Position numbers and translations under genes: made by a program. A DNA stretch of 64,000 nt, taken from Burkholderiales bacterium (GTDB lineage: Bacteria; Pseudomonadota; Gammaproteobacteria; Burkholderiales; Burkholderiaceae_C). Each line of letters begins with the position of its first letter. Position 1 is the first letter of the stretch. Of the stretch, positions 8,446 through 15,949 are shown in pieces. The notes beneath the pieces are model-generated. The model saw nothing but the letters and a program-made list of their open reading frames with translations, had not been told where the DNA came from and ran no database searches. Location: the NCBI GenBank assembly GCA_017307865.1, contig JAFKGE010000015.1, positions 179,641 to 243,640 on the forward strand. The letters are read 5' to 3'.

Positions 8446-9087
8446 TCAGCGCAGGCCGTCCCACTTGGCGATGTCGGCCGCCTTCAGGCCGCCCACCCGC
8501 GCATGCACGCGGGCGCCCGTGGACATGGCCAGGATATAGATCACCTCGTCGGCACACGGGCTGCCGGGCACGCGCGCCTCGATGGCGTCGAAGTGGCTGC
8601 GCACGTAGCTGGCGTTGATGTGGGTGAGCGGCACGTCCAGCGTGCAGCCGGGCGGGCCGACCTTCTTGGTCGAGGGCACGATCGACAGGGCGTTGGCTGG
8701 CTGGCCGGTCTTGGCCTCGCCCTGGCCCTGGGTGTAGGCCGCGCGATCGCCGCTCCAACCCAGCAGCTCGCGCATGGCGTAACCGCCCGGCACGTGCCAC
8801 AGCGCGCCGTGCTCCAGCTCGCCGGCGGCGCCCACGATGGCGCCCTTGCCGTAGCTCTCGATGCGCTCGGCGGGCACGGCCATGGCGCCCAGCAGTTGGT
8901 GCGCCATCTGCGTGCCGACGGCGTTGAGCGCCTCCATCATGGGCAGGATGTCGGGCTCGTAGCGGCCGGCAAACGGGTTGCTCAGTACGGCGGCCACGAA
9001 ACCGCGCTGCAGCGGCTCGGCCGCCGGCGGGCCGAACTCGTGGAAGATGTCTTCCACGTGGGTAAAAGTGCGTCGAATCTCGATCAT
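8446..9087 (-). CDS. AA_synth (DUF1185) family protein, copy 1
   Basis: This 213-residue paralogue of the gene downstream starts MIEIRRTFTHVEDIFHEFG. It shares NPFAGRYEPDILPMM, SYGKGAIVGAAGELEHGA, VPSTKKVGPPGCTLDVPLTH and RSHFDAIEARV with copy 2. It has an extra stretch after ELEHGALW (residues about 100-125) that copy 2 lacks. The start overlaps the UPF0280 stop as ATGA. Tandem, diverged copies suggest a hetero-oligomer or two consecutive reactions. No function is assigned. Confidence 0.87.
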   Translation of the reverse strand: MIEIRRTFTHVEDIFHEFGPPAAEPLQRGFVAAVLSNPFAGRYEPDILPMMEALNAVGTQMAHQLLGAMAVPAERIESYGKGAIVGAAGELEHGALWHVPGGYAMRELLGWSGDRAAYTQGQGEAKTGQPANALSIVPSTKKVGPPGCTLDVPLTHINASYVRSHFDAIEARVPGSPCADEVIYILAMSTGARVHARVGGLKAADIAKWDGLR

Positions 9088-10004
9088 GCGGTCTCCAGCA
9101 GCAGGTGCTGCGCACGCCCCGGCGCGGTGGCGTCAAGAGGCAAAAAACGCGCCGGGCCGCCATCGGTTGACGCGGCCCAGCCCTGGCAGGTGATTACACA
9201 CGAAACGATGTGGCCCGCAGCGCGCAGCTGCAGCGCCCTCGTGCAGCCGGCCGCCAGCGCCGCCTGGGCCTGCGCGGCCGTCAGTGGCGGCACCTGCACG
9301 GTCACCGGGATCGTGCCCAGGTCGCTGTCGTCGCGGACGGTATTGGCGGGCCGGCGCACGATGCCCGCGTGCGGCAGGTCGACGGCGTTGCCGATGACGG
9401 TGGCCGCGGCGTCGGCCTGCGCCGCGGTGGCGGCCAGCACGGTCACGCTGTCGGCAATGCCCAGCGAAAAGCTGCGGCCCTTCCAGCCGCTGGTGGCGAC
9501 GCCGCGCACGGGACTGTCGTGGCCGACGTCGAACACGCCGTCCACCGCCAGCCCGCGCGCGGCCAGGGCGCGCGGCCACTGGTCCAGATCGGCAAACAGG
9601 CCGACGCGAAAGCGCTCGCCGGCCGTCAGGTGCAGGGCGATGTCGCCACCGTCGTTGACCCAGGCCCGGCGCACGCCCGGCCGTTGATAGGCCGCCGCCA
9701 GCTCCTGCGCCACCGCGCCGGCCACGGCGGCCATCGGCGTGATGTAGGCCGCACGATAGGGGTACACCGCCTGCCACATACGCTGCGCAACCACGCCGTA
9801 CACGGGACACGCGCCGCGCACCGGCGCGCGCAAAGCGGGCAGCTCGCCCACCAACTCCTGCAGCAGGCCGCGAAAACGCTGCCACGCGGCCTCGTGCGAC
9901 TGCTGCACGGCGGCCGGCTGGCCATCGGCGCCGATGACGATGTCGATCGGCCCGTGCTGCAGGTGCAAGCGGCCATCGTCCAGCAGCATGCCTTGCGCGC
10001 CCAT
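9084..10004 (-). CDS. UPF0280 family protein (ApbE-like fold), candidate flavin transferase
   Basis: This 306-residue protein belongs to the UPF0280 family, which I understand to be structurally related to the FMN transferase ApbE. Characteristic stretches are AAYITPMAAVAGAVAQELA, WVNDGGDIALHL, VRGVATSGWKGRSFSLGIAD and AATVIGNAVDLP, which resemble the ApbE core segments (TSG, NxGGD). It starts 3 bases after the hnr stop and overlaps the next gene by 4 bases, so it is tightly coupled to hnr. In Eubacterium barkeri, 6-hydroxynicotinate reductase contains covalently bound flavin, so a dedicated flavin transferase role is plausible here. No experiment known to me shows this. Confidence 0.85.
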   Translation of the reverse strand: MGAQGMLLDDGRLHLQHGPIDIVIGADGQPAAVQQSHEAAWQRFRGLLQELVGELPALRAPVRGACPVYGVVAQRMWQAVYPYRAAYITPMAAVAGAVAQELAAAYQRPGVRRAWVNDGGDIALHLTAGERFRVGLFADLDQWPRALAARGLAVDGVFDVGHDSPVRGVATSGWKGRSFSLGIADSVTVLAATAAQADAAATVIGNAVDLPHAGIVRRPANTVRDDSDLGTIPVTVQVPPLTAAQAQAALAAGCTRALQLRAAGHIVSCVITCQGWAASTDGGPARFLPLDATAPGRAQHLLLETA

Positions 10005-10007
10005 GGT

Positions 10008-11621
10008 TCAGCCCAGTTGCGGCGGATGACCCAGCGGCCAGGGGTTGGCGGGATGGACGGGCGCCCATGCGCGGCGCGTGGGCGCGCCGTCGTTGTGCCA
10101 GGCCCCGGCGCGCAGCACGTCCTCCAGCGAACGCACGTGCCTGACATGCCCGCCCAGCGCCGCATAGTCGTCGCGGCGCATGCTGAACTCGATGGGCGCC
10201 ACGATGGCCGGGGTCGGCACGGTGCCGAAGCTGTGCTCGGGCATGCGCATCACGTCGACCATCACCGTGATGCCGCCGCCCGGCCACACATAGGCCGGTG
10301 CGCCACCGCAGGTGACGTTGACCAGCGCGTTCTTGATGGCGCGCGTGAGCAGCACCGGGTTTTCGGTGGCGCCGGCGCGCAGGCTGCCGCCCGCGCCGCC
10401 CAGGAACAGCACCGTGGTGAGCGAGGGCTCGCAGTTTTCGCCGATGCGCTCGACCACCGCGCGCACCGCATCGGGCATGGGCTGCTCGCGCGGCACCAGC
10501 TGCTCGTCCAGCACGTACCAGGCGGCATGCTCGCCGGTGGTGGAGGTCATGAGCAGGCGCAGGCCGGGCCAGCCCTGCCTGGCGTCCCAGGGGTCGAGCA
10601 CCGTCAGGGGGTCGTCGATCGACGTGCCACCCCAGCCGGTGCCGGGGTTGGCAACCTGAAAATAGCGCCCCGGCGTGGACTTGCGTCCGCGCATGGCGAT
10701 GCCCGAAGGCCGCATGTCCAGGCAGCGGCCGGCCTGGTGCTCGGTCAGCACGCCGGTGATGTGGTCGTCGACCACCACCACCTCGTCGGCATGGCCGTAC
10801 AGCTGCTTGGCGAAGATGCCCACCGTGGCCGAGCCGCAGCCCACGCGCATGCGCTGCTCTTCCACGCCGTTGACGATGGGCGGGCGGCCAGCCTGGATGA
10901 CGAGCTGCGCGCCGCCGTCGATGGACAGCTCCATCGGCTGCCGGTTGCCCAGCTGCTCCATCACCTCCAGGGTGACGCGGCCCTCCTTCTTGCTGCCGCC
11001 GGTGAGGTGATGCACCCCGCCCAGCGACAGCATCTGCGAGCCGTATTCGGCGGTGGTGACATGGCCCACCACCTCGCCCTTGCAGCGCACGTTGGCCTGC
11101 TCCGGGCCCAGGTAGCGGTCGGTGTCGATCTTCACCTTGAGGCTGCAGTAGCTGAAGATGCCCTCGGTCACCACCGTCACCATGTCGACGCCCTGCACCT
11201 GCGAGCCGACGATGAAGGGCGCCGGCTTGTAGTCGGGGTAGGTGGTGGACGAGCCCACGCCGGTGACGAACACCTCGTCGGCGCGCAGCAGGTCGCCGTT
11301 CCAGTCGGGCGCCTGCGCCACGTCCTGCGCGGGCTGGCCCGTGTCCTGCACCACCCGGCCGCTGAACTGCACCAGCGGCGCGCGCTGCTCGTCCACCGTC
11401 CGGCGCAGCAGCAGCACCGGGTCGACCCGGATCAGCACGCCGCCCTGGTTGGCATAGCGGTCGCACGCGCCGGTGCGGCCTTCGGCGATCTGGCACAGGA
11501 TGGGGCAGGCATTGCACTCGACCTTGGTGGCCGCCATGCGCTCGTTGCGTGGGCGCGCGCGCTCCAGCACCTGCGGCTCGGCCAGCTCGGGCAAACCATC
11601 GGTTCGGGTGTGTTCGGTCAT
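10008..11621 (-). CDS. hnr: 6-hydroxynicotinate reductase-like iron-sulfur flavoprotein
   Basis: This 537-residue protein resembles 6-hydroxynicotinate reductase of Eubacterium barkeri (EC 1.3.7.1). That enzyme uses reduced ferredoxin to convert 6-hydroxynicotinate to 1,4,5,6-tetrahydro-6-oxonicotinate. The N-terminus has a Cys cluster, Cys36-x2-Cys39-x3-Cys43-x9-Cys53 (CNACPILC...TGACDRY), fit for an Fe-S cluster. Later blocks are MRVGCGSATVGIFAKQLYG, MRPSGIAMRGRKSTPGRYF and LRAGATENPVLLTRAIKN. The AGAT around Thr419 recalls the SGAT motif flavinylated by ApbE. The start at 11621 has only a weak AAGGG upstream. Met29 (11537) just before the Cys cluster is an alternative. This is the first gene of the long leftward operon. 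Identification rests on remembered family features, not a search. Confidence 0.82.
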   Translation of the reverse strand: MTEHTRTDGLPELAEPQVLERARPRNERMAATKVECNACPILCQIAEGRTGACDRYANQGGVLIRVDPVLLLRRTVDEQRAPLVQFSGRVVQDTGQPAQDVAQAPDWNGDLLRADEVFVTGVGSSTTYPDYKPAPFIVGSQVQGVDMVTVVTEGIFSYCSLKVKIDTDRYLGPEQANVRCKGEVVGHVTTAEYGSQMLSLGGVHHLTGGSKKEGRVTLEVMEQLGNRQPMELSIDGGAQLVIQAGRPPIVNGVEEQRMRVGCGSATVGIFAKQLYGHADEVVVVDDHITGVLTEHQAGRCLDMRPSGIAMRGRKSTPGRYFQVANPGTGWGGTSIDDPLTVLDPWDARQGWPGLRLLMTSTTGEHAAWYVLDEQLVPREQPMPDAVRAVVERIGENCEPSLTTVLFLGGAGGSLRAGATENPVLLTRAIKNALVNVTCGGAPAYVWPGGGITVMVDVMRMPEHSFGTVPTPAIVAPIEFSMRRDDYAALGGHVRHVRSLEDVLRAGAWHNDGAPTRRAWAPVHPANPWPLGHPPQLG

Positions 11622-11669
11622 GTCGCGAATGGCCCTTGCGGCCCGACGCGGCCGCGAACGAACCCGCAA

Positions 11670-11690
11670 TTTAATGTAGTAACCACTAAA
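11670..11690. promoter_or_regulatory. Candidate operator palindrome upstream of hnr
   Basis: The segment contains TAGT-AACC-ACTA flanked by TTTA on the left and AAA on the right, an imperfect 21 bp dyad in an AT-rich patch within GC-rich DNA. It lies about 50-70 bases upstream of the hnr start, in the gap between divergent hnr and fpr. Its form fits MarR-family operators, and a marR gene is in the operon. The assignment is a guess from position and symmetry. Confidence 0.4.
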
Positions 11691-11751
11691 TCGACATGGA
11701 GTAAACCCTGAACGAGTTGGCAAAATTTTCATGTAGTCTTCTCCGAATTCC

Positions 11752-11771
11752 GATGCAGCCCGCGCTGCATC
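11752..11771. promoter_or_regulatory. Perfect 8 bp dyad (GATGCAGC/GCTGCATC) between hnr and fpr
   Basis: GATGCAGC, a CCGC spacer and GCTGCATC form a perfect 20 bp inverted repeat in the middle of the 295 bp divergent intergenic region. It could be an operator for the TetR protein encoded downstream or a stem-loop in an mRNA leader. No T-run follows, so it is not a simple terminator. Confidence 0.4.
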
Positions 11772-11916
11772 AATGCGTCGGACGTGACCGTCGCCCTGAA
11801 CGCCGGCACTGCCCGACTTCCAGTCGAGGAAGCTTGATGACCCATGTCGTGACCGCTGCTTGTACCGGCTGCCAGTGCTCCAGCCTGCCAGCCTGAACCC
11901 GCCGCCGACTCGCATC

Positions 11917-12690
11917 ATGAGTGCCTTCATCGAAGAGCGTGTGCTGACGGTCCGCCACTGGACCGACCGCCTGTTCAGCTTCACCACCACGCGCGATGCG
12001 GCGCTGCGCTTTTCCAACGGCCACTTCACCATGATCGGCCTGCGCATCGACGCCAAGCCGCTGCTGCGCGCCTACAGCATCGCATCGCCCAACTACGAGG
12101 ACCACCTGGAGTTCCTCAGCATCAAGGTGGACGACGGCCCGCTCACCTCACGCCTGCAGCACATCCAGCCGGGCGACACCATCGTGGTCGGGCGCAAGCC
12201 CACCGGCACCCTGGTGGTGGACTACCTGCTGCCGGGCAAGCGCCTGTACCTGTTTTCCACCGGCACCGGCCTGGCGCCCTTCATGAGCATCATCCGCGAC
12301 CCCGAGAGCTACGAAAAATTCGAGCAGATCATCCTGGTGCACGGCGTGCGCACGGCGGGCGAGCTGGCCTATCACGACGTGATCCTCGACCACCTGCCGC
12401 GGCACGAATTTCTGGGCGACATGGTCGCCAGCCAGCTGCGCTACTACCCCACCGTCACGCGCGAGGACTTTCGCAACGTCGGGCGCATCCCCGACCTGAT
12501 CGAGTCGGGCAAGCTGTTCTCCGACCTCGATCTGCCGCCGCTGGACGCCGCGCACGACCGCGCCATGATCTGCGGCAGTCCGGCCATGCTCAAGGACCTG
12601 CGGCAGCTGCTCGAGTCGCGCGGCTTCAGGGAAGGCAACACCACACGTCCCGGCGACTTCGTGATCGAACGGGCGTTTGCCGAATCATGA
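11917..12690 (+). CDS. fpr: Ferredoxin-NADP reductase (FNR, Fpr type)
   Basis: This 257-residue flavoprotein exchanges electrons between NADPH and ferredoxin or flavodoxin. The FAD site is in RAYSIASP, the nicotinamide-nucleotide site in FSTGTGLAPFMSIIRDPE, and the C-terminus ends FVIERAFAES as in bacterial Fpr. The ATG at 11917 (MSAFIEERVLTV) gives the usual length. An upstream extension has no family support. It is divergent from hnr and overlaps tetR by ATGA. Since the known 6-hydroxynicotinate reductase is ferredoxin-dependent, this reductase may supply its electrons from NADPH. No ferredoxin gene lies in the window. Confidence 0.93.
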   Translation: MSAFIEERVLTVRHWTDRLFSFTTTRDAALRFSNGHFTMIGLRIDAKPLLRAYSIASPNYEDHLEFLSIKVDDGPLTSRLQHIQPGDTIVVGRKPTGTLVVDYLLPGKRLYLFSTGTGLAPFMSIIRDPESYEKFEQIILVHGVRTAGELAYHDVILDHLPRHEFLGDMVASQLRYYPTVTREDFRNVGRIPDLIESGKLFSDLDLPPLDAAHDRAMICGSPAMLKDLRQLLESRGFREGNTTRPGDFVIERAFAES

Positions 12691-13379
12691 AGACCAACCT
12701 GGCCCTCGCCCCCGTGCAACCACCCTCCCGCGGCCGCGCCAAGCCCGGACGCAAGCCGGGCGTGCGCGAGCAGGCGGCGCAGGAAACGCAGGACGCCATC
12801 CTGCGGGCCGCCACGCGCATCTTTGCCAAGCACGGCTATTCGGGCGGGCGCATCGAGCAAATCTCCAGGGCGGCGCGCTCGCACGACCGCATGATCTACT
12901 ACTATTTCGGTAGCAAAGAAGGGCTGTACATCGCGGTACTCGAAAACCTGTACCGGCGCTTCAACGAGGCCGAGGCGGCGCTGGCGCTGGACGTCGGCGA
13001 GCCCGAGCAGGCGCTGGTGGCCGTCATCCGCTTCATCTGGACCTACTACCAGCGCAACCCCGAGTTCATCACCCTGCTCAACGACGAGAACCTGCACCGC
13101 GGCAAGCACATCGCCAAGTCGCTGCGCGCGCACGACTATTCTTCGCCCGCCACGCAGATCATCGATGCGGTGCTGGCCAGCGGCGTGGCCCAGGGCGTGT
13201 TCCGCGGCGGCTTGTCGGCGCGCGACATCTACCTGATGATCGCCAGCCTGAACTACTTCTATCTGTCCAACCGCCACACGCTGTCGGCCTTCTTCGGCGC
13301 CCGGCTGGAAAGCCCCGAGGCGCTGGAGCACTGGCACCGGCAGGTCATCGACACCGTCCTGCGCGCCGTGCGCGCCTGA
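12687..13379 (+). CDS. TetR-family transcriptional regulator
   Basis: This 230-residue regulator has a long basic N-terminal tail (RGRAKPGRKPGVREQ) followed by the TetR helix-turn-helix at about residues 30-75 (ILRAATRIFAKHGYSGGRI, HDRMIYYYFGSKEGLYIAVL). The C-terminal part resembles the TetR_C domain of RutR/NicS-like regulators, and NicS is the TetR repressor of nicotinate hydroxylase genes in Pseudomonas. It is coupled to fpr by ATGA and precedes ena by 27 bases. It probably controls the divergent promoters at 11.6-11.9 kb. Confidence 0.9.
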   Translation: MKTNLALAPVQPPSRGRAKPGRKPGVREQAAQETQDAILRAATRIFAKHGYSGGRIEQISRAARSHDRMIYYYFGSKEGLYIAVLENLYRRFNEAEAALALDVGEPEQALVAVIRFIWTYYQRNPEFITLLNDENLHRGKHIAKSLRAHDYSSPATQIIDAVLASGVAQGVFRGGLSARDIYLMIASLNYFYLSNRHTLSAFFGARLESPEALEHWHRQVIDTVLRAVRA

Positions 13380-13406
13380 CCCCCTTCCACACCGCAGGAG
13401 CACCCC

Positions 13407-14594
13407 ATGGCAGAAGCCGCAAGCACCGAAAAGTCCGGCAAGGTCGTCATCACCAACATCGGCCTGCTGCTGTCGGGCGACATCGACCGCCCCATCCTCG
13501 ACGCCGACACCCTCGTGGTCGACGACGGGCTGATCACCGCCGTGGGCAAGGCCGCCGACTGCGACACCGCCGGCGCCAGGCACACCATCGACGCGCGCCG
13601 CACCTGCGTCGCGCCCGGCCTGATCGACAGCCACGTGCACCCGGTGTTCGGCGACTGGACGCCGCGCCAAGGGCAACTGGGCTGGATCGAGTCGACCATG
13701 AACGGCGGCGTGACCACCATGATCTCGGCCGGCGAGGTGCACCTGCCCGGCCGTCCCAAGGACGTGGTGGGCCTGAAGGCGCTGGCCATCACGGCGCAGC
13801 GCGCGTTCGACAACTTCCGCCCCGGTGGCGTGAAGGTGCTGGCCGGCGCGCCGGTGATCGAAAAGGGCATGGTCGAGCAGGACTTCAAGGACCTGGCCGA
13901 CGCGGGTGTCAAGCTGCTGGGCGAAGTCGGCCTGGGCTCGGTCAAGGCCGGCGAGGAGGCGGGCCGGATGGTGGCCTGGGCGCGCAAGTACGGCATCCAG
14001 AGCACCATTCACACGGGCGGACCGTCCATTCCCGGCTCGGGCCTGATCGACAAGGACGTGGTGCTGGCGGCCGACGCCGACATCATCGGCCACATCAACG
14101 GCGGCCACACCGCCCTGCCCTGGAAGCACGTGTGCGAGCTGTGCGAGAAGTCCGGCCGCGCCATCGAGCTGGTGCACAACGGCAACGAGAAGATCGCCAT
14201 CGAGGCGGCGCGCGCCGCCATCGAGCTGAAGTGCCCGCACCGCGTCATACTGGGCACCGACGGCCCCGCCGGCTCGGGCGTGCAACCGCTGGGCATCCTG
14301 CGCATGATTGCGCTGATCTCCAGCTTTGCCGGCATCCCGGCCGAGGTGGTGTTCGGCTTTGCCACCGGCAACACGGCACGCATGCGAAAGCTCAACTGCG
14401 GCCTGATCGAGGTGGGCCGCGCGGCCGACTTCGTCTTCATGGACAAGGCGCAGCACAGCGCCGGGCGCGACCTGCTGGACAGCGTTCAGCTGGGCGACAT
14501 CCCCGGCATCGGCATGGTGATGATCGACGGCTTGGTGCGCTGCGGGCGCAGCCGCAACACGCCGCCGGCAACCGAGGTGCCGGTGGTGCTGTAA
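13407..14594 (+). CDS. ena: Enamidase-like amidohydrolase (tetrahydro-6-oxonicotinate ring opening)
   Basis: This 395-residue metal-dependent hydrolase closely resembles enamidase of Eubacterium barkeri (EC 3.5.2.18). That enzyme hydrolyses 1,4,5,6-tetrahydro-6-oxonicotinate to ammonia and 2-formylglutarate at a bimetal site. Shared blocks include GGVTTMISAGEVHLPGRPKD, GVKVLAGAPVIEKG, GEVGLG, HTGGPSIPGSG, HINGGHTA and the ending SRNTPPAT. Metal ligands visible are His76 and His78 (DSHVHP), the Glu in GEVGLG, the His in HTGG and HINGG, and the Asp in GTDGPAG. The ATG follows GCAGGAGCACCCC, a good ribosome site. Together with hnr it gives two consecutive steps of one pathway. Confidence 0.88.
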   Translation: MAEAASTEKSGKVVITNIGLLLSGDIDRPILDADTLVVDDGLITAVGKAADCDTAGARHTIDARRTCVAPGLIDSHVHPVFGDWTPRQGQLGWIESTMNGGVTTMISAGEVHLPGRPKDVVGLKALAITAQRAFDNFRPGGVKVLAGAPVIEKGMVEQDFKDLADAGVKLLGEVGLGSVKAGEEAGRMVAWARKYGIQSTIHTGGPSIPGSGLIDKDVVLAADADIIGHINGGHTALPWKHVCELCEKSGRAIELVHNGNEKIAIEAARAAIELKCPHRVILGTDGPAGSGVQPLGILRMIALISSFAGIPAEVVFGFATGNTARMRKLNCGLIEVGRAADFVFMDKAQHSAGRDLLDSVQLGDIPGIGMVMIDGLVRCGRSRNTPPATEVPVVL

Positions 14595-14598
14595 CGCC

Positions 14599-15180
14599 TC
14601 AGCCCTGCTCCAGCTGCTCCAGCAAGGCCTCGAAAGCGGCATCGGGCGCCTGCGTGTTGTCGTAGAGAAGCAGCTCCGGATACTGCTTGGCCTCGGGCAT
14701 GAACAGGCGCGTGCGGTAGTCGTCCCAGTGCGCCAGCTTCCAGGCGTCGTTGGGGTTGCCGCGCGCCTGGATGCGCCGGCGCGCCTCGGCTTCCTGCAGA
14801 TGCACCCAGACGATGTGCACGCTCACATCGTCGCCCACGCCCAGCCAGGCGCGATCGGCGAGCTGGTGCGCGCGCACCTCGCGCGAGAGCGGGCCGACCA
14901 CGATGCAGTTGACGCCCAGCCCCAGGTTCTCGCGCGCCGTGCCCAAAAGGCCCGCGTACTCGGGCGCGCGCAGGTGCTGCAGATACAGGGGGCTGTCGCG
15001 GTCATTCGGGTCGCCCGTCAGCACGCCCATCACGGCGCTGCTGTAGCCGCCGTACAGCGTGTCCTTGTCCAGCAGGCAGAACGATTCGCCGCTGCGCTGG
15101 TGCAGCAGCGGCAGGGCGCGCTTGGCCAGCGTGGTCTTGCCGGTGCCGGCGTGGCCGCAGAAGAAGATGAGGCGGGGCAT
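14599..15180 (-). CDS. P-loop ATPase/kinase of the AAA_33 type, function unknown
   Basis: This 193-residue protein has Walker A near its N-terminus (FFCGHAGTGKTTLAKRAL) and looks like a small nucleoside or shikimate kinase-fold protein. Further blocks are SFCLLDKDTLYGGYS, LQHLRAPEYAGLLGTA, CIVVGPLSREV and HIVWVHLQEAEARRRIQAR, the last like the LID region of gluconate or CPT-type kinases. The substrate is unknown. It converges with ena (4 bases between stops) and follows the HNH gene on the same strand by 41 bases. Confidence 0.8.
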   Translation of the reverse strand: MPRLIFFCGHAGTGKTTLAKRALPLLHQRSGESFCLLDKDTLYGGYSSAVMGVLTGDPNDRDSPLYLQHLRAPEYAGLLGTARENLGLGVNCIVVGPLSREVRAHQLADRAWLGVGDDVSVHIVWVHLQEAEARRRIQARGNPNDAWKLAHWDDYRTRLFMPEAKQYPELLLYDNTQAPDAAFEALLEQLEQG

Positions 15181-15221
15181 GCGGCAAGCATAGCTGCAGG
15201 CCAACCCCTGCCGGCGACCGG

Positions 15222-15779
15222 CTAAGCGTGCAGGCGCGAATTGCGCGGCAGGTGCGCCATCAGAAACTCCATCTGGTCGGCCAGGATGCGGCGGTTGCGC
15301 AGGATGAAGTCTTCCCACAGGCTGGGCACGTAGGGCGCATACAGCAGCGGCATGCGTGCCTGCTCGGGCGTGCGGTCGCTCTTGCGGTGGTTGCAGGCGC
15401 GGCAGGCGGTGACCACGTTCATCCAGTGGTCGCGCCCGCGTTGGGCCAGCGGGGTGATGTGCTCGCGCGTGAGTTCGGTTTCGTGAAAGTGTCCGCCGCA
15501 ATAGGCGCAGACATTGCGGTCGCGCGCGAACAGCTTGGCATTGGTCAGGCCCGGGCGCAGGTCGAACGGGTTGATGCCCGGCACACCGCGCGTGCCGATG
15601 ATGCTGTTGACCTCGATGATCGACTGCTGGCCGGTGATGGCGTTGTGCCCGCCGTGAAACACCGCGATCGGGCCGCCGGCCTCCCAGCGCACCTCTTCGG
15701 CGGCGTAATGAATCACCGCCTGTTCGAGCGAAATCCACGATTGCGGCAGCCCCTGGGCCGACAGCTTGAGCACCTTCAC
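15222..15779 (-). CDS. HNH endonuclease
   Basis: This 185-residue protein has a His-Asn-His nuclease domain. Two CxxC zinc pairs are visible (CAYCGG and CRACNH), with the active stretch LTREHITPLAQRGRDHWMNV between them. The GTG start at 15779 (VKVLKLSAQGLPQSW) is chosen because CAGGAG lies 7 bases upstream. The longer frame upstream lacks such a site. Chromosomal proteins of this kind are common in Burkholderiales and lack an evident restriction partner. Here too no methylase is near. Confidence 0.85.
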   Translation of the reverse strand: MKVLKLSAQGLPQSWISLEQAVIHYAAEEVRWEAGGPIAVFHGGHNAITGQQSIIEVNSIIGTRGVPGINPFDLRPGLTNAKLFARDRNVCAYCGGHFHETELTREHITPLAQRGRDHWMNVVTACRACNHRKSDRTPEQARMPLLYAPYVPSLWEDFILRNRRILADQMEFLMAHLPRNSRLHA

Positions 15780-15916
15780 AAAACGACTCCTGACACGGAA
15801 GCCCTGTGTGTGGCCGGCGTTGCCAGCGCCAGCCGCCCTGCGCCCGCGGAAATCCGACAGGCGCACAGGCAATATACTCTTTTTTTTGCGGGGATTTGAC
15901 CGTCTGGCGCGGGTGC

Positions 15917-15948
15917 AGCTTGCGCGGGGCGCTATCAATTCAATAATC
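15917..15948 (-). repeat. Degenerate copy of the ATAGCT/GCGCTTG repeat upstream of ribF
   Basis: Read on the minus strand, this 32 bp stretch has the ATTGATAGC...GCGC core of the ~60 bp repeat family described elsewhere in this window. It abuts the ribF start codon, which begins 2 bases later. Confidence 0.4.
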
Positions 15949-15949
15949 G

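Noticed and set aside
12148..12555. Minus-strand frame antisense to fpr
   Set aside because: It has no motif support and lies wholly inside the well-supported ferredoxin-NADP reductase gene.
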